Shown here one piece after another: positions 62,801 to 64,000 of a stretch of 64,000 bases of DNA; positions within the stretch are counted from its first letter, which is position 1; each line of letters opens with the position of its first letter. This DNA comes from Paenibacillus_E oryzisoli_A (GTDB taxonomy: Bacteria; Bacillota; Bacilli; Paenibacillales; NBRC-103111), in assembly GCF_050467285.1 (NCBI RefSeq), contig NZ_JBCMUN010000001.1, forward strand, positions 868,001 to 932,000, given 5' to 3'. The notes beneath the pieces are model-generated. The model did no database searches and had not been told where the DNA came from. It saw only the letters and a program-made list of their open reading frames with translations. The translations under genes were made by a program, and so were the position numbers.

Positions 62801-64000
62801 TGTATTGCCGGTTAATGCAACGAATAAGGCGGTAGCCTGGACATCAAGCAATCCTGCTGTTGCAACTGTTGATGAGAACGGCTTAGTTACAGGCGTAGGG
62901 GCAGGTCAAGCGGCGATCTCCGCAACAATCGGCAGATTTACCAATGTGAGTGCAGTTACAGTTATTGCTTCAGAAGTCCCTGTTATTGTGAGCATTGCAC
63001 CGATTAACATCATAACCAAGACAGGAACGGCGCCTGAATTGCCGTCAGTCGTCACTGCGGTTTACAGCGATAACTCAGTACAACAACTGGCTGTAGTATG
63101 GGATACCATCGACGAATCCCAATATGCATCCGCAGGTACATTTCACGTATCGGGAACGGTGGCGGGTACTTCCTTGAAGGCAAAAGCAACGGTTGCGGTC
63201 ACAGAATCAGGTACGGCCGAACCGCCTGTATGGCCAAGTCAATCCAGCTTGACTGTTTCAGCTGTGGGAGAAAGAACGGCGACGTTGCAATGGACCGCTG
63301 CTGAAGCAAGCAGAGGCATAGCTGGCTATACGATTTATAGCGTAGTTGGGGCCGTATATAAGGAATATGCTTCGGCGGGAAATGTTCTCGCGTATCCGTT
63401 GACAGGTTTGACACCAGACACCTTGTATACATTTGCTATCCAGGCCGTTGACGCAGATGGATTCCGAAGTGTTTACGGACCGAAGGTCGGTTTCAAAACA
63501 CAGTCTGTCGATTCATCGTCCCCTTCCAATCCAGCACCGATAGGAACAAGCCCAGGCAGCACAACACCGCCTACTCCGGGGTCAACCAGCCACAATGGCA
63601 ATATCGATCTTGAGAAGGACACGAAAGTAACGAAAGAAACAAAGGCTGATGGAGAAACAGTAACCCATGTCGTTGTCGATGCGGATAAGCTGGAGAGCGC
63701 CCTGGCTAATCCGATCGTGAAGATCGATGTGAAGGGCGACGATTCCACTGTGAACGTGGGGCTGCCGGGCAATGCTATCCGGAATGTTGGCAATCAAAGC
63801 CACACAGTTATTCAGATTCAAGCGAATGGCGTGAACTACGAATTGCCAGTTAGCTTGTTTACGAATATTCCCAAAGATTCAACTGTAAGTATCACGATTT
63901 CGAAAGTATCTGGTAAAACGGGAGATGACGTTGGCGCAGCGGTGGATGGCTTGAACGCCAAACAAATCATTTCGAACCCGATCGCCTTTACGGTCTCGGT
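56871..64000 (+). CDS. Giant multidomain secreted/surface protein (runs past the window end)
   Basis: At least 2376 codons are open, to the last base. A signal peptide (about 1-37, ending VYA-A) is followed by two related jelly-roll modules (about 167-510 and 1100-1420), both with FxHIFQLK and KWG[IL]YR, resembling polysaccharide-lyase folds of the PF14099 type. Three F5/8C-like modules (about 613-790, 803-993, 1423-1623), FN3, a CBM6-like beta-sandwich, Big_2 (1953-2040), Big_4 (2040-2115) and FN3 (2120-2210) follow. The final visible segment, after an S/T/P linker, resembles the pre-SLH domain of Paenibacillus surface proteins, so SLH repeats probably follow beyond 64000. The start follows AAGGAGG. 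Enzymatic activity is an inference. Confidence 0.85.
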   Translation, partial: MNRHKALNKLVSLILAFLLVISLMSQSFALASNVYAAPEESLGILDIQVNKPVKAVVDLELATIDISLPYGTLYQMLNVTTNPGASATLYRSDETSAISFAASGINKGDAKMDQFSSNGTTLFYLKVTDKNNSSNSRKYTITVTVDSTIPPLTSTVGPNNKYSPLNIQAGESAWDVIGASKIGYGSGTGSIEGPGSASSYSGKSWTESVYDRSGDYPAASTVPESWLGDNMYLQTIGKNDEQALAEYGIANVPGTEKLNSDILRYHEFLPFTTPDGVSRDDGDRGAVNSDRQRLEIKTNTSASNSDANSVGGEIMTHHWRLMLPSETLKFQQDTAHYQAGDFINPHRFWHIFQLKDAAGNANGQPVTTLTLVSSDGKGQLEFRNNPDGDYADRIKPLFTIPLDKVVDRWIDIEVTILTADKGYVYGKVVDLASNEVLFDGGMTAETYRRPQVENPITGRKERVDLPAEAGQQNRSKWGLYRGMYNGAGDADYADEFQAATMYLADVYLIKRDDNSYIFPDGWNPNVQDKDVVAWARPQEITASKGTAFNGLALPAQLDVTMSTGKTEKVNVTWNSAGYNPDSMGTYTIEGAFNGAGFTNTQGIKPYITVSLSDYKNWAATPGAAIKVVSESGGSRGLLIDDNSSTVWQANSSLTKTPANQSGYQYWAAVQLEKQIDVSKIQIEWSSNSSYLKNYQVYATNNAAAYAELVGGGTVNETSSATRKPLQTANGASWIPIPGAGKATALSNNEKADITLAEPVAAQYLLLLSDVTLSDTAGSIKSNEFRIFGEPSGSKDPDIPTATGSVNLLDPSRFTPQAGVNLKVSSETSDHPGVDALRSEGSGYWRNSSSNTYMSNYSPSSLAITLDLGEPKTIDKLHLEIPNTIPNIQNNASRFEVYYSNDPNSWASAPTPSDSAGNYDWKAHGWSLAGGTETEGLWSYVTYDGQRWGYDNKTFLYPFTARYVMVNTVLVGPRDNRMDDNSSMMGLSGLAIYGKIPVTNVTALVPAKDTYSTWDQVASKSTSISLANGQTLTSITKGATTLRPNVDYTLSGGNTVTFTLPYLAKLPLGTNEITFNFNNGDPSIYALDVTARGYGANDKTIKMNAIEGVSPYNVLGGAMGTDESVEGVTKRIRDAYHEYYGDQPRATAADDHVQSVWDSILQKNVFKVFEYGRGVNNEFADKVRDGEYGHKGVFDWNLGYVVDGAAINDRQRVEIRPSEDSTQDFTAYEGDLVNYAWMWNIPDGNQWNQSNFRHIFQLKATNAQEANTLPGGNTSDENGAYILAMSISGTTSRNLVVNHNRFDGDKNLLTIPLKEIDGHWIKVELNALISDTGWLTIKITDTVTGKVYTYDSPDVYQVYTNSGATDGVKDLWRRPQKSTTFESEYPATFDQYERPKWGIYRSSNGGNNSAYDAELQLSDITISKVATGVSAVNLALNKNAYNIGPTTDANAIQLESAGANVYGNANKLTNGVLQDPTKWPVTNVTSLSQIGNYSWLGTDGARKGSFVIDLGQAMDFSQIRLFAQSTRLKGATVYISEDAGDHASAAEFDAMTFTQVDKRTEDGYTFATGNTNGGTDSADSSYPIDLGKTYHARYIKVTVENASGGNTGADLTGPPRLTQVQVFNAPTSPQNLKVETSGSTKMVSWDANPASEGFTVYNGTAVLADVLAATTSYTLPSNVTDLTQIAVRSKGTDPYSRKFMISAPSLLVDVQAQPDNSPKLLNLKVDGMDIPGFSPDETSYTYDLNSSMSTLPAVTAEAAQGFTVKEIVYPANYKLDPVTISVVSNSDVNIQKTYTVLFVLPGGEPLTFPLQNNPYTKNSSISLSGASGAGSQAEWPASVTGYAQLNGTTAVGDDVTFTLSDIPAGTYKVLFGYKTNNNRATMQLSVDGANQGNPVDEYATAQSYPIQDLGQIAFESAGDHAFKFTMMGATGSGRTATFSFIQLVPLDSEEQPIFVESLTLNKGTLTINQGASEQLVATVLPVNATNKAVAWTSSNPAVATVDENGLVTGVGAGQAAISATIGRFTNVSAVTVIASEVPVIVSIAPINIITKTGTAPELPSVVTAVYSDNSVQQLAVVWDTIDESQYASAGTFHVSGTVAGTSLKAKATVAVTESGTAEPPVWPSQSSLTVSAVGERTATLQWTAAEASRGIAGYTIYSVVGAVYKEYASAGNVLAYPLTGLTPDTLYTFAIQAVDADGFRSVYGPKVGFKTQSVDSSSPSNPAPIGTSPGSTTPPTPGSTSHNGNIDLEKDTKVTKETKADGETVTHVVVDADKLESALANPIVKIDVKGDDSTVNVGLPGNAIRNVGNQSHTVIQIQANGVNYELPVSLFTNIPKDSTVSITISKVSGKTGDDVGAAVDGLNAKQIISNPIAFTVS

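Overview
The window looks like chromosomal DNA of a Paenibacillus-type member of the Bacillota. The grounds are AGGAGG-type ribosome binding sites, SLH-anchored giant surface proteins, YesM/YesN two-component pairs with LplB/YtcP-type sugar importers, a FIMAH domain, yhbDEF-type bactofilin genes and a BceRS-AB module. No rRNA, tRNA, CRISPR array or phage genes were seen. One decayed transposase fragment lies near 22.5 kb.

Layout. 0.16-7.1 kb: two paralogous secreted beta-helix (pectate-lyase-like) proteins, one SLH-anchored and one free. 7.1-11.6 kb (minus): a complete Bce-type peptide-antibiotic sensing and detoxification module with a likely operator. 11.7-15.5 kb: yhbD-like regulator, two bactofilins and a DHA2-type drug exporter. 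15.5-16.5 kb: non-coding DNA with nested palindromic repeats. 16.5-22.5 kb: membrane and secreted proteins of unknown function, including a DUF2975/XRE/DUF4153 operon. 22.5-26.6 kb: IS remnant, a small membrane protein and a NarL-type two-component pair.

26.7-42.9 kb is the most distinctive region. It reads as a Gram-positive polysaccharide utilisation locus: a cytoplasmic GH172 (DUF2961) enzyme, two tandem-duplicated giant secreted beta-helix proteins, two permeases and a lipoprotein binding protein, a YesM/YesN-type pair, a clan GH-A hydrolase and a CE7-type esterase. Three promoters in it share the layout CCT[A/C]ATTGT, 17-nt spacer, TACAAT, and two of them carry catabolite-repression (cre)-like sites. 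The inferred scheme is extracellular cleavage by the beta-helix proteins, import by an ABC transporter that must borrow an ATPase, then deacetylation and hydrolysis in the cytoplasm. The substrate is unknown; GH172 points to alpha-furanosides (D-arabinose or D-fructose type), but this is inference.

43-46.6 kb: orphan PhoP-type regulator, trmL, an AbrB-like regulator with a CxxC pair, a 35-residue membrane peptide, and an NAGPA-type protein with a coiled-coil partner. 46.6-53.5 kb: a second YesN/YesM pair divergent from a second sugar ABC importer, again without an ATPase. 53.5-56.6 kb: an MFS transporter, a thioredoxin-reductase-like flavoprotein and a DUF2161 protein. 56.9 kb to the end: a giant multidomain secreted protein that runs out of the window.

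All domain calls come from reading the translated sequence. No database search was run.
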